64,000 bases of DNA, from the NCBI GenBank assembly GCA_022448945.1, contig JAKVCV010000011.1, forward strand, positions 292,454 to 356,453, given 5' to 3'. The DNA is from Saprospiraceae bacterium (GTDB taxonomy: Bacteria > Bacteroidota > Bacteroidia > Chitinophagales > Saprospiraceae). A program made the position numbers and the translations under genes. Shown here piece by piece: positions 18,480 through 27,388 of the stretch. Below the pieces are notes generated by a model. It saw only the letters and a program-made list of their open reading frames with translations. It was not told where the DNA came from and did not search any database. Each line of letters begins with the position of its first letter. The stretch's first letter is position 1.

Positions 18480-21400
18480 TTAATCGCTCAACAGATCAAT
18501 ATTATAATCATAAAATCTATTGCAATCTTTATCACAACACTGATAATGTTGTTTTGGGTGATAAATGGGTGGTTGAGTTGCGGCGCCATTATGTTTTGCA
18601 GTTAACATTTTTTGAATTAGACGATTCCGTTCAACTTCTATTACTTTTCTTTTTTGAACATCTACTTTTGTATCGAATAAACAAACTCCATCAATAAAAG
18701 TTTTTTCTGCACGAGCATAAATAGATAAGGGGTTGTCAGACCACAAAACTACATCTGCAGACTTGCCAATTTTAATAGAACCAACTTTATCGTCTAAATG
18801 CAATAATTTTGCTGGATTTAGAGTGACCATGTTCCATGCGGCCTCTTCTGTCATTCCCCCATATTTTATGCCTTTTGCGGCTTCTTGGTTAAGACGTCTT
18901 CCCATTTCAGCATCATCTGAATTAACAGCTACAATAATACCCATGTCATCTAAAATTTTAGGATTATATGGAATTGCATCCATTACCTCATACTTATATG
19001 CCCACCAATCAGAAAAAGTCGAAGCCCCTGCTCCATGTGCTTTCATTTTATCAGCGACTTTATATCCTTCTAGAATATGTGTAAAAGTATTAAGAACAAA
19101 GTTATATTTCTCTGCTATACGCATTAGCATTGTGATTTCACTTTGCACATAAGAATGACAGGAAATAAATCTTTCTTTATTAATTATTTCAACCAAAGCA
19201 TCTAATTCAAGATCCTTGCGTACTTTTTTCCCCATTTTTATAGCATTCTCATATTCTTTTGCCCGTGTAAAATGGTCTTCATATACCTGTTCAACGCCCA
19301 TACGTGTTTGAGGAAAACGCACTCTGGAATTTGCTCCCCAATTTGATTGTTTAACATTTTCTCCAAGGGCAAATTTGATAAAGCCATCAGCATTTTCATA
19401 TTTCATTTCTTCTGGCAAAGAACCCCATCGAAATTTAATAATAGCCGATTGACCACCAATAGGATTAGCAGATCCATGTAATAACTGAGCCCCTGTAACT
19501 CCACCAGCTAATTGTCGATACATATTTATATCCTCTGAATTAATCACATCGCCTATTCTGACTTCTGCTGAACTTGCTTGTGTGCCCTCATTTACACCAT
19601 AATTAATACAGATATGTGAGTGTTCATCAATGATTCCTGCTGTTAGATGTTTATTAGCCCCATCTATGATTATAGCATTTTTTGAGTTAATCTTTTTCCC
19701 AATCTTAGCAATTTTCCCCTCACGTAAAAGCACATCAGTATCCGCTAATATTCCATCCTTTTCGCCAGTCCAGATAGTTGCATTTTTTATTAAATAAGTC
19801 TTTTGTTTTGGGAAAGTTTTTTCCGTATAACCATAGGCTGACCATGGATATAGAATAGAGCCAGTAGAATCAGAAATTATTTCCGGAAGTTTTACAGGGG
19901 CAGTTTTATTATCCCCAATACGCTCAACTTTCCAAGGCAACCACGAACCATCCATTTTAATGGCTTGCCCTGACCAATTTAAGTTCCCGAGATCTCCAGA
20001 TAAGCGATATATTTCTTTTGGTTTTACTGTACTGTCGTTTGGAGGGCTCAAAGTAAATGTTATTCTATTATTGACAATAGAGTGTTTTATTTTCATTTTT
20101 TTTTCTGAAGAAGACGTGTCCTGTAAATATAATACAGGGTCAGAATGGGAGCCTTTTACCTCTATTTGAAATTTTAGGCTATCTATTGACAGTTCAAATT
20201 TTCCCCGTATGTCTAATGCATTTATATCTTTAATAAAATAAGGCTTCCCATTTACCCAATTTTCAAACAATATAGATGTCTTAACAAGTATGTTATCAGA
20301 TGAAATAAAGAAATTCGCTACTTTGCCTTTTTCTAAAGTTCCTAGAATATTATCAGCTTTTATTAGTTTTGCAGGAGTAACTGTTAGAGCCTTTATAATA
20401 TCGATTTCAGACAAACCATGTTGATATGCTTTTCGAAGTGCTCCCCAAAATGTTTTTTTATCCTTTAAAAGATCTGCTGTAAGGGTAAATTCAATGCCGG
20501 CATTTGCAATTCTTGCTGGATTACTTGGAGCTAGCTCCCAATGTTTCATTTGGGTAAGGCTTATTTCTTCTGTGTCAAACGGGTCACTTACATCAAATGG
20601 TTTTGGGAAGCGCAAAGGTACAATAATAGGGGCATTTGTTTTTTTTATAGCATCAATACGCATATATTCATCCCCAGACCCTCTAAAAATGTACTGGATT
20701 CCAAATTCATCTCCTATTTTATCCGCCCTTAATAGATCTAAACGATTGCTAATTTCAAAAAACTGGGGAAGTTCTTGAAGGGCATTCCAGCTTTCAAGAG
20801 AAATGTTATAAGTCCTTAAAGTTGTATTTTTTGAGTACCATTGTCCATCATAATAGGTTTGTCTTAAAAGAGCAATTGCACCCATTCTTGAGTTTGGATA
20901 TTTTTGCTTAGAGCTACCTTTTATAAATGAATAGTGGCTACTGGCTTTTGGATTTAGTATCATTTTATGTTCATTCTCTTCACCAAGGAGAACTAATGCA
21001 GAAGACCCCCTAGCCATACCATCTCTATGGTGTGTTAGCATTGTTCCGAAGCCAATTTTTCTATAGGTTTCGGCGGCTTTATTATCGACCTTAAAAACAG
21101 TAGCTGCAGCTTGTTCTGGCTTTAGGGTTTCATTCCAACTGTATGCTCCATCTTTATCGGAAAGCATACGATGGCTTTTTGATTTAGTTGTAATTGGCTG
21201 GGGTTTAGGTAAGCCATAGTTTCCGGATAATTCAATAAAAGATGGATAGATATATTTGCCAGCTAAATCAATTTTTACGGCATCATCAGGAATAATTACT
21301 GAAGGGCCTACGTCAACAATTTCCCCCTTTTTTATCAATAAGGTTCCTTTTTCTATTTTATTTTCAGGAGAGGCATAGATTGTTGCATTTATAAAAGCAT

Positions 21401-21512
21401 AATGTCCATCGCGTTCATCATAAACCCCATTTTTGGGGAAAGTGACTTGTCCTATAGACCATGCCGTACAAAAACATAAAATAATTATTGCTATGGTTTT
21501 TTGATTTATCAT
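18480..21512 (-). CDS. Secreted tandem amidohydrolase-superfamily protein (one degenerate, one intact domain)
   Basis: 1010 residues with a signal peptide (about 1-21). The N-terminal half (about 30-430) has the amidohydrolase layout but lacks the HxH motif: the site reads YIYPSFIELSGNYG near residue 92. A beta-rich linker follows (about 435-560). The C-terminal half (about 575-960) has an intact site: HSH in GIIDEHSHIC near residue 631, CHSY, FTHILEG and NSDDAEM. This resembles imidazolonepropionase or dipeptidase-like periplasmic amidohydrolases; substrate unknown. The cysteine-containing tail CCDKDC is unusual. The gene is divergent from the alpha/beta hydrolase gene. Confidence 0.82.
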   Translation of the reverse strand: MINQKTIAIIILCFCTAWSIGQVTFPKNGVYDERDGHYAFINATIYASPENKIEKGTLLIKKGEIVDVGPSVIIPDDAVKIDLAGKYIYPSFIELSGNYGLPKPQPITTKSKSHRMLSDKDGAYSWNETLKPEQAAATVFKVDNKAAETYRKIGFGTMLTHHRDGMARGSSALVLLGEENEHKMILNPKASSHYSFIKGSSKQKYPNSRMGAIALLRQTYYDGQWYSKNTTLRTYNISLESWNALQELPQFFEISNRLDLLRADKIGDEFGIQYIFRGSGDEYMRIDAIKKTNAPIIVPLRFPKPFDVSDPFDTEEISLTQMKHWELAPSNPARIANAGIEFTLTADLLKDKKTFWGALRKAYQHGLSEIDIIKALTVTPAKLIKADNILGTLEKGKVANFFISSDNILVKTSILFENWVNGKPYFIKDINALDIRGKFELSIDSLKFQIEVKGSHSDPVLYLQDTSSSEKKMKIKHSIVNNRITFTLSPPNDSTVKPKEIYRLSGDLGNLNWSGQAIKMDGSWLPWKVERIGDNKTAPVKLPEIISDSTGSILYPWSAYGYTEKTFPKQKTYLIKNATIWTGEKDGILADTDVLLREGKIAKIGKKINSKNAIIIDGANKHLTAGIIDEHSHICINYGVNEGTQASSAEVRIGDVINSEDINMYRQLAGGVTGAQLLHGSANPIGGQSAIIKFRWGSLPEEMKYENADGFIKFALGENVKQSNWGANSRVRFPQTRMGVEQVYEDHFTRAKEYENAIKMGKKVRKDLELDALVEIINKERFISCHSYVQSEITMLMRIAEKYNFVLNTFTHILEGYKVADKMKAHGAGASTFSDWWAYKYEVMDAIPYNPKILDDMGIIVAVNSDDAEMGRRLNQEAAKGIKYGGMTEEAAWNMVTLNPAKLLHLDDKVGSIKIGKSADVVLWSDNPLSIYARAEKTFIDGVCLFDTKVDVQKRKVIEVERNRLIQKMLTAKHNGAATQPPIYHPKQHYQCCDKDCNRFYDYNIDLLSD

Positions 21513-21626
21513 AAGCTATTTTTTGTCATGAAAGTCTAAAAATTAAGGATTGAAAGAAAAATCTAATCGAGTTTAAAATGTTAGTGGTTCTCCGTTTTCT
21601 ATTAAGTAATAAAATTACGTTATTTG

Positions 21627-22460
21627 ATGAAGATTATACAATTTAAATTCAGTGGCATGTATATTATTCACAAAAAATCTAAAGTTGCATATCAACAAAT
21701 TGGAAAAGGGGAAACACTTGTTCTACTTCATGGCTTTTGCGAAGATAGTACGCTATGGGCAAATTTCACCCCTGTTTTGTCAAAAAAATATCATGTTATA
21801 ACAATTGATTTATCTGGCTTTGGCAAATCAGACCTTTTAGAAGAGCATAGTATTGATGCAATGGCGGAAGCTGTTTATGCTGTTTTGGCCCATTTATCAA
21901 TTAAAAAAAGTGTTTTAATTGGTCATTCGATGGGAGGATATGTGGGATTATGTTTTGCAGAAAGTCATCCTGAGTTACTATCTGGCCTTGGCCTTTTTCA
22001 TTCACATCCATTCCCAGATTCAGAGCAAAAAAAGGCCGACAGGAAGCGTGTTAGCGAGTTTATTAAACAACATGGGATTGCTCCTTTTGCAGGCCATTTT
22101 GTTTTTAATTTATTTGCAAAAAAATTTGTAACAAAACGAAGGGCATTTATTGATCGCTTAATTCACAAGACTAGTATGCATCATTCTGATGCAATAATTG
22201 CAGCTTCTAATGCAATGATAAAGAGAGAAGACAAGAGTGAAGTGCTAACTAAACTAACTTGTCCTGTGTTATTTATTGTAGGTAAACAAGATAATGCAAT
22301 TAGTATTGATTATAGTTTGCGGCAGCTAAGTTTACCTAAAATGGCCAGTGTACATATTTTTGAAGACGTTGGCCATATGGGCATGTACGAGATACCTGAA
22401 AAAACATTAGAAGTTGTAGAAGAATTTATGGATTTTTGTTTTTCTTTTTATATGGTTTAA
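21627..22460 (+). CDS. Alpha/beta-fold hydrolase
   Basis: 277 residues if started at the ATG at 21627. An in-frame ATG at 21657 begins right before the fold (MYIIHKKSKVAYQQIG) and is an equally good start. The oxyanion-hole segment LLHGFCEDSTLW, the nucleophile elbow GHSMGGYVG (S101 from the first start), the acid region VGKQDNAISI and the catalytic histidine in DVGHMGMYE are all present, so an active serine hydrolase is expected. Substrate is unknown; esterase or lipase-like roles are typical. It may be the first gene of a three-gene run with the MbnP-like lipoprotein. Confidence 0.85.
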   Translation: MKIIQFKFSGMYIIHKKSKVAYQQIGKGETLVLLHGFCEDSTLWANFTPVLSKKYHVITIDLSGFGKSDLLEEHSIDAMAEAVYAVLAHLSIKKSVLIGHSMGGYVGLCFAESHPELLSGLGLFHSHPFPDSEQKKADRKRVSEFIKQHGIAPFAGHFVFNLFAKKFVTKRRAFIDRLIHKTSMHHSDAIIAASNAMIKREDKSEVLTKLTCPVLFIVGKQDNAISIDYSLRQLSLPKMASVHIFEDVGHMGMYEIPEKTLEVVEEFMDFCFSFYMV

Positions 22461-22506
22461 TTGAATAAAGAAATTTCTTTTATCATTATAATTAATTTAA
22501 TAGAAG

Positions 22507-23313
22507 ATGAGACCTTTCCTTTTATTTATAACTATAAGCGCACTCTGCTATACAGCTTGTCAGCAAAAGGTAGAAGGGTGTATGCACCCAAGGGCAAAAA
22601 ATTTTAATCCTGAAGCTGATGAAAATACGGGATGTGATTATTATAAAATGACTTTAGAAATGCAACATTTTGCGGATAGTTTGCCCAATGACACCTTGCT
22701 TTTAGGAGACACACTTTTCGATATAGACAATAATGCATTTTACCTTAATAGTATGTCAATTTTATGCAGTGGAGCTCATTTGTCAGATGTTAATTCTGGA
22801 ACTGAATATACAGGAGAAGAATATATATATCTTTTTAATTCAAACAATGAAAGTTTTTTAATTGAGGACAATTTTTTTATAGTTACTCCCGGCACATATT
22901 CATTTAATATTAGTTCTTGGACGGAATTAGGTGAATTTGATAGTTTGCACTTCCATTTGGGCGTTCCTCCTTCTATCGCAAATACAGACCCTTCCAGAGT
23001 AACAGAAAGCAACCATCCTTTATCTACTTCAGCGATAACATACATGTATGATTCTACATCTACAAGTTACCTGTCTTGTAATATCGAAATTTTTGAAGTT
23101 AATTCAGGACATGAACATTCATTTCATTTTTTTGACTATATAAATATTAATTTGCCTTATACTATATCAGTAGAAGATGGGGAGGACGTGCCGATCAGGC
23201 TCAAGGTAGACTATCATGTTTTATTTGAAGGGATTTCTTTTAATAACGACAGCCATTCCGTGATTAAAAGCAAGATTGCTCAGAATTTTCCTTTAGTGTT
23301 TTCAACTTTTTAA
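22507..23313 (+). CDS. MbnP-like lipoprotein
   Basis: 268 residues. The lipobox YTAC places the acylated cysteine at residue 18. After it comes GCMHPRAKNFNPEADENTGCDYY, split here as a Cys-Pro-Ala-Asn-Phe-Asn-Pro repeat of the kind frequent in marine Bacteroidota surface proteins. From about residue 70 the beta-sheet pattern (FYLNSMSILCSG, YIYLFN, GTYSFNISS, LHFHLGVPPS, ESNHPLS) follows MbnP-like domains, which in methanotrophs accompany the di-heme enzyme MbnH. The region that normally carries tryptophans (HPLS...W-W) has tyrosines (ITYMYDS). No MbnH gene is adjacent. Surface or periplasmic metal handling is an inference. Confidence 0.6.
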   Translation: MRPFLLFITISALCYTACQQKVEGCMHPRAKNFNPEADENTGCDYYKMTLEMQHFADSLPNDTLLLGDTLFDIDNNAFYLNSMSILCSGAHLSDVNSGTEYTGEEYIYLFNSNNESFLIEDNFFIVTPGTYSFNISSWTELGEFDSLHFHLGVPPSIANTDPSRVTESNHPLSTSAITYMYDSTSTSYLSCNIEIFEVNSGHEHSFHFFDYININLPYTISVEDGEDVPIRLKVDYHVLFEGISFNNDSHSVIKSKIAQNFPLVFSTF

Positions 23314-23409
23314 GTTAAACTATATGTCAATCAGCAATCAGATTTGAATATGGGCTTAAATTTAATAATTATATTTTTATCAGTTTTATCCTTGTGTTAA
23401 ATCATATAT

Positions 23410-24000
23410 ATGGGGCGCAAAAGCAAAGAATATCATAAGATCATTCAGTTACTAAAAAATCCTGATTCAAAAACATTCAATCTTGGAATTCAATTATTGC
23501 ATTCAACATTGAATTCTAAACTTATTGCTCAAGTTTTACTTGACAAGTCGTATATAAGCTACAAAGTTGCTTACCATTTGGTGCCCATTTTCCAGACAAA
23601 TGAAAAGCTATGGGCGGCAACTCAAAATATTATCCCTGCTCATATTAAGAATCAAATTCTACCTTGGATGCCACATGAAATATTAAATCTTGAGGAGATT
23701 ACAATTTCTTCATTTTGCAATCTGGCAAACAGAAAGGCAAAAGATCATTTTTGTGATTTCCCAGAACTTAACCCTAATATTTTAACAGAAGAGAATAGGG
23801 TAGATGTCAGGTATTATTGTAGGTGGGGGACAAAGCTTATAGGCAAAGAAGGATGGACTTTACGTGTGGAAGAGGAGTACGTGGGCCCTGCTGAAACCGT
23901 CTGTATAAAAAAGTGGGAAGCGAAGGCTCATCACTCCGAGTATTCAATTAAAATAAAAAGAGAAGACACTAAAATATGGCTTGAAAAAATCTGTGATTAA
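23410..24000 (+). CDS. Hypothetical protein
   Basis: 196 residues without signal peptide or membrane segment, so probably cytoplasmic. The first half is helical (KEYHKIIQLLKNPDSKTFNLGIQLLH, given here as 8-33), and the C-terminal half is richer in beta-strand and aromatic residues (YYCRWGTKLIGKEGW, VEEEYVG, VCIKKWEAK). Four cysteines are scattered in the second half. The LKNPDSKTFNLGIQLL start is reminiscent of HEAT-like leucine-rich openings in cytoplasmic Bacteroidota proteins, but that is weak. I do not recognise a family. It follows the MbnP-like gene by 96 bases. Confidence 0.6.
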   Translation: MGRKSKEYHKIIQLLKNPDSKTFNLGIQLLHSTLNSKLIAQVLLDKSYISYKVAYHLVPIFQTNEKLWAATQNIIPAHIKNQILPWMPHEILNLEEITISSFCNLANRKAKDHFCDFPELNPNILTEENRVDVRYYCRWGTKLIGKEGWTLRVEEEYVGPAETVCIKKWEAKAHHSEYSIKIKREDTKIWLEKICD

Positions 24001-24030
24001 AGGGGTGCAAATGTAATGTTTAATTGACAG

Positions 24031-24495
24031 CTATAAAGAGGTAGCATCTTTTAGCCACCCTTCTCTATATTCTCGCCAGGAGTTATCAACCGAATCCCAT
24101 GTAACATTTGTTTCCAGTTCTGCTAATAAACGACCAAGCTCAAAGGCACTACTGGCATTTTTTACATCACTTATCCAGGAGGCCCTTCTACTGTACCAAT
24201 TAGGAGACACACCTTCCCACAAAATTCCGATTTCAAAAATTAATAATAATTCAGCTTGTTCCCTTACTGATGTCGCGCTTAGGCAAGCCTGTTCCCATTC
24301 GTGAATATCTGTCCACTGAGGAGAAATCATATTATCAATTAGCACACTTTTAAATTGGAGCATCAAAGAAGCAAATTGACTTTCAGCTTTAGAATAATCT
24401 ACAGATGAATTATTTGGCCTGTTACCATTATCACAGCTTAAAGTAAATCCTGTAAGCAAAGTAGTGTATATAAATATATTTAATATTGGCTTCAT
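24031..24495 (-). CDS. Lipoprotein with 40-residue tryptophan repeats
   Basis: 154 residues with lipobox TLSC (acylated C21). The rest is a striking repeat of about 40 residues: tryptophans at 61, 67, 93, 100, 107, 133, 140 and 147, so that 93/133, 100/140 and 107/147 are each exactly 40 apart. Each unit is a leucine-rich helix (EQAELLLIFEIGILW, ELGRLLAELETNVTW) followed by W-x6-W around an arginine (WYSRRASW, WREYREGW). I do not recognise a family with certainty; the helix-plus-W...R..W pattern recalls eukaryotic WHIM/WSD motifs, unverified. Probably periplasmic, lipid-anchored. It converges with the hypothetical gene on the other strand. Confidence 0.65.
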   Translation of the reverse strand: MKPILNIFIYTTLLTGFTLSCDNGNRPNNSSVDYSKAESQFASLMLQFKSVLIDNMISPQWTDIHEWEQACLSATSVREQAELLLIFEIGILWEGVSPNWYSRRASWISDVKNASSAFELGRLLAELETNVTWDSVDNSWREYREGWLKDATSL

Positions 24496-24738
24496 GTTAT
24501 TTTATGTTTAATTGCTAAAGTAATAAGCAGACCAATGTAATCAAATGTTATTAAAAGCAGAAGGTTAATTCCTCCTAAATTAAAGTGGGAAAGTTAAATT
24601 TCTATTAACACACTGAACTTTTAAGTCTACTAAGTATAGGTTTTTTGTTACAATCCCTTTAAATAAAGAATTCCAATTAATGATTAGCTAATATTTTATT
24701 TTGATTCTTTTCTGCATTAGCTGTAAAAATGATTTTAG

Positions 24739-24746
24739 TATCTTTG
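24739..24746 (+). promoter_or_regulatory. -7 promoter element of apbE
   Basis: TATCTTTG fits TAnnTTTG, 28 bases before the apbE ATG, a typical short 5' leader. No -33 TTG at the usual spacing. Confidence 0.45.
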
Positions 24747-24774
24747 CTATATACTAATAAAACATACTCATATA

Positions 24775-25836
24775 ATGATGAAAGCCCTTTGTTGTTCGTT
24801 TATGCTCGCCTTAGTTCTAGTCACTTCTTGTATGGAAAATCCTTCCAGTACATATAGAACACTAAAAAAAGAACAAATTACAGGAGAGACAATGGGGACT
24901 ACATTTTCTGTAACATATTGGGATAGTATAGGCCTTGACATTTTATCAGAGATTGAAAATTTGCTTTTTGAAATCAATAATTCGGTGTCTACTTATATAG
25001 ATGATTCTGAAATATCCAGATTCAACAACGGGGACAGTTTACTTGTTGAAAATAATGGGCATTTTGCCCGAAACTTTTTGTTATCTAAAGAAATCTATAA
25101 AAAAACAGATGGGTGGTTTAACCCTGCTGTTATGCCATTAGTGAATTATTGGGGATTTGGTTATAACAAAAAAACAATAGTGACAAATGTAGATTCGGTC
25201 TTTGTACAAAAACTCCTCGAATTGGTAGTTTTTGATTCGATTGTCATGAAAGCAAAAGATGCGTATTATTTATTCCGAAAACATAATAGAGGTGTTGAAC
25301 TGGACTTTAGTGCAATTGCTAAGGGTGATGCAGTTGATCAAGTCGGGCGCTTGTTGGAACAATTTGGAATCTATAACTATTTTGTTGAAATAGGAGGAGA
25401 AGTACGAGCAAGGGGGAAAACGCCTTCCGGCTTTTACTGGCGCACAGGGATAAGAGTTCCTAAAGAAAATGCTAAGGCTCGTGATTTGCAAACGGCTGTT
25501 GAATTGTCAAATTTATCATTAGCAACATCTGGGAATTATGAAAATTTCTATGAAGATAAAACAACAAAAGTAAAGTATGCGCATACAATTAACCCTCATA
25601 CAGGTTACCCCGAAAGAAATAGATTGTTAAGCGCTTCTGTATTTGCTGAAGATTGTGCAACAGCAGATGCTTTTGCTACTGCCTTTATGGCTATGGGCTT
25701 AAAAAAATCCTACGCCCTTGCAACGCTATCACCAGGAATAGATGCTTATTTTGTGTTTAGTGACACCAATGGCATTTTGAAAGATAAATATACACCAAAA
25801 GTAAAAGGAATGATGAATTTCAGAAAATCTAAATAA
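24775..25836 (+). CDS. apbE: FAD:protein FMN transferase (ApbE family) lipoprotein
   Basis: 353 residues with lipobox VTSC (acylated C19). The enzyme attaches FMN to a threonine of target proteins such as NqrB/NqrC or RnfG, on the outer side of the inner membrane. Conserved features: GETMGTTFSVTYWD near residue 38, FSAIAKGDAVDQV near 178, YFVEIGGEVRARG, the HTINPHTGYP motif, and the Mg-binding CATADAFATAFMAMG near the end. Two ATGs in tandem open the gene; either is possible. No nqr or rnf genes are in the window. Confidence 0.93.
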   Translation: MMKALCCSFMLALVLVTSCMENPSSTYRTLKKEQITGETMGTTFSVTYWDSIGLDILSEIENLLFEINNSVSTYIDDSEISRFNNGDSLLVENNGHFARNFLLSKEIYKKTDGWFNPAVMPLVNYWGFGYNKKTIVTNVDSVFVQKLLELVVFDSIVMKAKDAYYLFRKHNRGVELDFSAIAKGDAVDQVGRLLEQFGIYNYFVEIGGEVRARGKTPSGFYWRTGIRVPKENAKARDLQTAVELSNLSLATSGNYENFYEDKTTKVKYAHTINPHTGYPERNRLLSASVFAEDCATADAFATAFMAMGLKKSYALATLSPGIDAYFVFSDTNGILKDKYTPKVKGMMNFRKSK

Positions 25837-25845
25837 GATACTCCT

Positions 25846-27279
25846 TTAATCAATCACTGAAATTTTCAACATATTGGTTTTCTTTTTTTCCTTAAGAGGC
25901 ATTGAGCCAGTATTGATAACTACATCCCCTGGCTTTAGATGGCCACTTGATTGCAGTACCGCTTGGACATCCTGTATGGTGCTATCTGTACTAGAAAACT
26001 TCCCATAATAAAAACTTCGGATGCCCCACACTAAATTCATAGCATTTAATATGTTATGGTCTGAAGAAAAAATGAATATATGTGACTTGGGGCGATAACT
26101 AGATACCATATACGCAGTATATCCTGATTTTGTCATACCAATTATGCATTTTGCATTTACTTGTCTGGCAATCCTGCAAGCATTATAGCATATAGCGTCA
26201 GACAAGAAAGATGAAGATTCTTCATCTGGCGTTAGTCGCTTATAATAAATGCTTTCAACTTTTTCTGCTTCATCAATAATGTCATTCATAGCTTCAACTA
26301 CCTTTACAGGGTGAGCTCCTACAGCTGTTTCTCCACTAAGCATAACAGCATCTGCACCATCAATAACAGCATTAGCTACATCAATAATTTCAGCTCGGGT
26401 TGGGGAAGGGTTTTTTATCATACTATCCATCATCTGGGTAGCAATAATAACAGGTTTTGCTTTGTGCATGCATTTGTTAATAATCATTTTCTGTAATATA
26501 GGTAAGCGTTGCATTGGCATTTCTATACCCAGATCTCCTCTTGCAACCATAATACCATCAGAAGCATTAATAATAGCATCAATGTTATCAATGGCTTCAG
26601 GCTTTTCTATTTTTGCAATAATTTTAGCTCTGTGACCTCTAGCTTGAATTCGTTTTCTTAGATCGTGAATATCATTTTCAGATCTTACAAATGATAATGC
26701 AATCCAATTAAAATCATATTGGAGAATAAAATCTAAATCTCTTAAGTCTTTTTCTGTTAATGATGGTAAACTAATATTTGTTTGCGGTAAATTTACTCCT
26801 TTTCTAGAAGAAAGGGAGTCGCCATAGAGAACCTCTAGCTTAACTGAATCTATCCCATTTGTTTCTTTTACTAGTAATTGGATATTTCCATCATCTACTA
26901 AAACTTTTTCGCCTACTTTCACATCTTTCGCAAATTTCGGGTAACTCATGTAAATTTTTTCAGCATTCCCTATACACTGTTCATTTACAAAAGTAAGAAT
27001 ATCACCTTTTTTAATAGGAATCTTCCCATTTTCTATTTCTCCTATTCTCAATTTGGGCCCCTGGAGGTCTGCCAGTGAAGAGATAGTAGTGTTATATTTT
27101 TTATTTATCGATTGAATGGATTCAAATATCTGTAATTTGTCATTATAATCACCATGGGAAAAGTTTAATCGGAAAGCATCTACCCCTGCTTTTACTAAAT
27201 TCAGTAAATTACTATAACCATTAGATGCGGGGCCTACTGTAGCTAATATTTTAGTTTTTTGAAAGTTACTGATTTCCAT
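25846..27279 (-). CDS. pyk: Pyruvate kinase
   Basis: 477 residues, normal length. It makes pyruvate and ATP from phosphoenolpyruvate. Substrate and metal residues are present in RLNFSHGDY near residue 38, the ADLQGPKLRIGE segment, the catalytic lysine region KIIAKIEKPEA, IMVARGDLGIEMP, and the signature TRAEIIDVANAVIDGADAVMLSGETAVG (split by helix 7/8). The C-terminal allosteric domain ends in NTGSMPLKEKKKTN. It converges with apbE (9-base gap) and is divergent from the SDR gene. Confidence 0.97.
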   Translation of the reverse strand: MEISNFQKTKILATVGPASNGYSNLLNLVKAGVDAFRLNFSHGDYNDKLQIFESIQSINKKYNTTISSLADLQGPKLRIGEIENGKIPIKKGDILTFVNEQCIGNAEKIYMSYPKFAKDVKVGEKVLVDDGNIQLLVKETNGIDSVKLEVLYGDSLSSRKGVNLPQTNISLPSLTEKDLRDLDFILQYDFNWIALSFVRSENDIHDLRKRIQARGHRAKIIAKIEKPEAIDNIDAIINASDGIMVARGDLGIEMPMQRLPILQKMIINKCMHKAKPVIIATQMMDSMIKNPSPTRAEIIDVANAVIDGADAVMLSGETAVGAHPVKVVEAMNDIIDEAEKVESIYYKRLTPDEESSSFLSDAICYNACRIARQVNAKCIIGMTKSGYTAYMVSSYRPKSHIFIFSSDHNILNAMNLVWGIRSFYYGKFSSTDSTIQDVQAVLQSSGHLKPGDVVINTGSMPLKEKKKTNMLKISVID

Positions 27280-27350
27280 ATTAGATAATTGTTTTTTTGT
27301 AATTTTATGCCTTGAAACTTTTAAGGTAATAATTCTTTGATGAAAGCAGT

Positions 27351-27358
27351 TAGCTTTG
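27351..27358 (+). promoter_or_regulatory. -7 promoter element of the SDR epimerase gene
   Basis: TAGCTTTG fits TAnnTTTG and lies 30 bases before the ATG at 27389. No -33 box at the usual distance. Confidence 0.4.
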
Positions 27359-27388
27359 ATAGGATTTTTTCAACATAATAAATAATAA

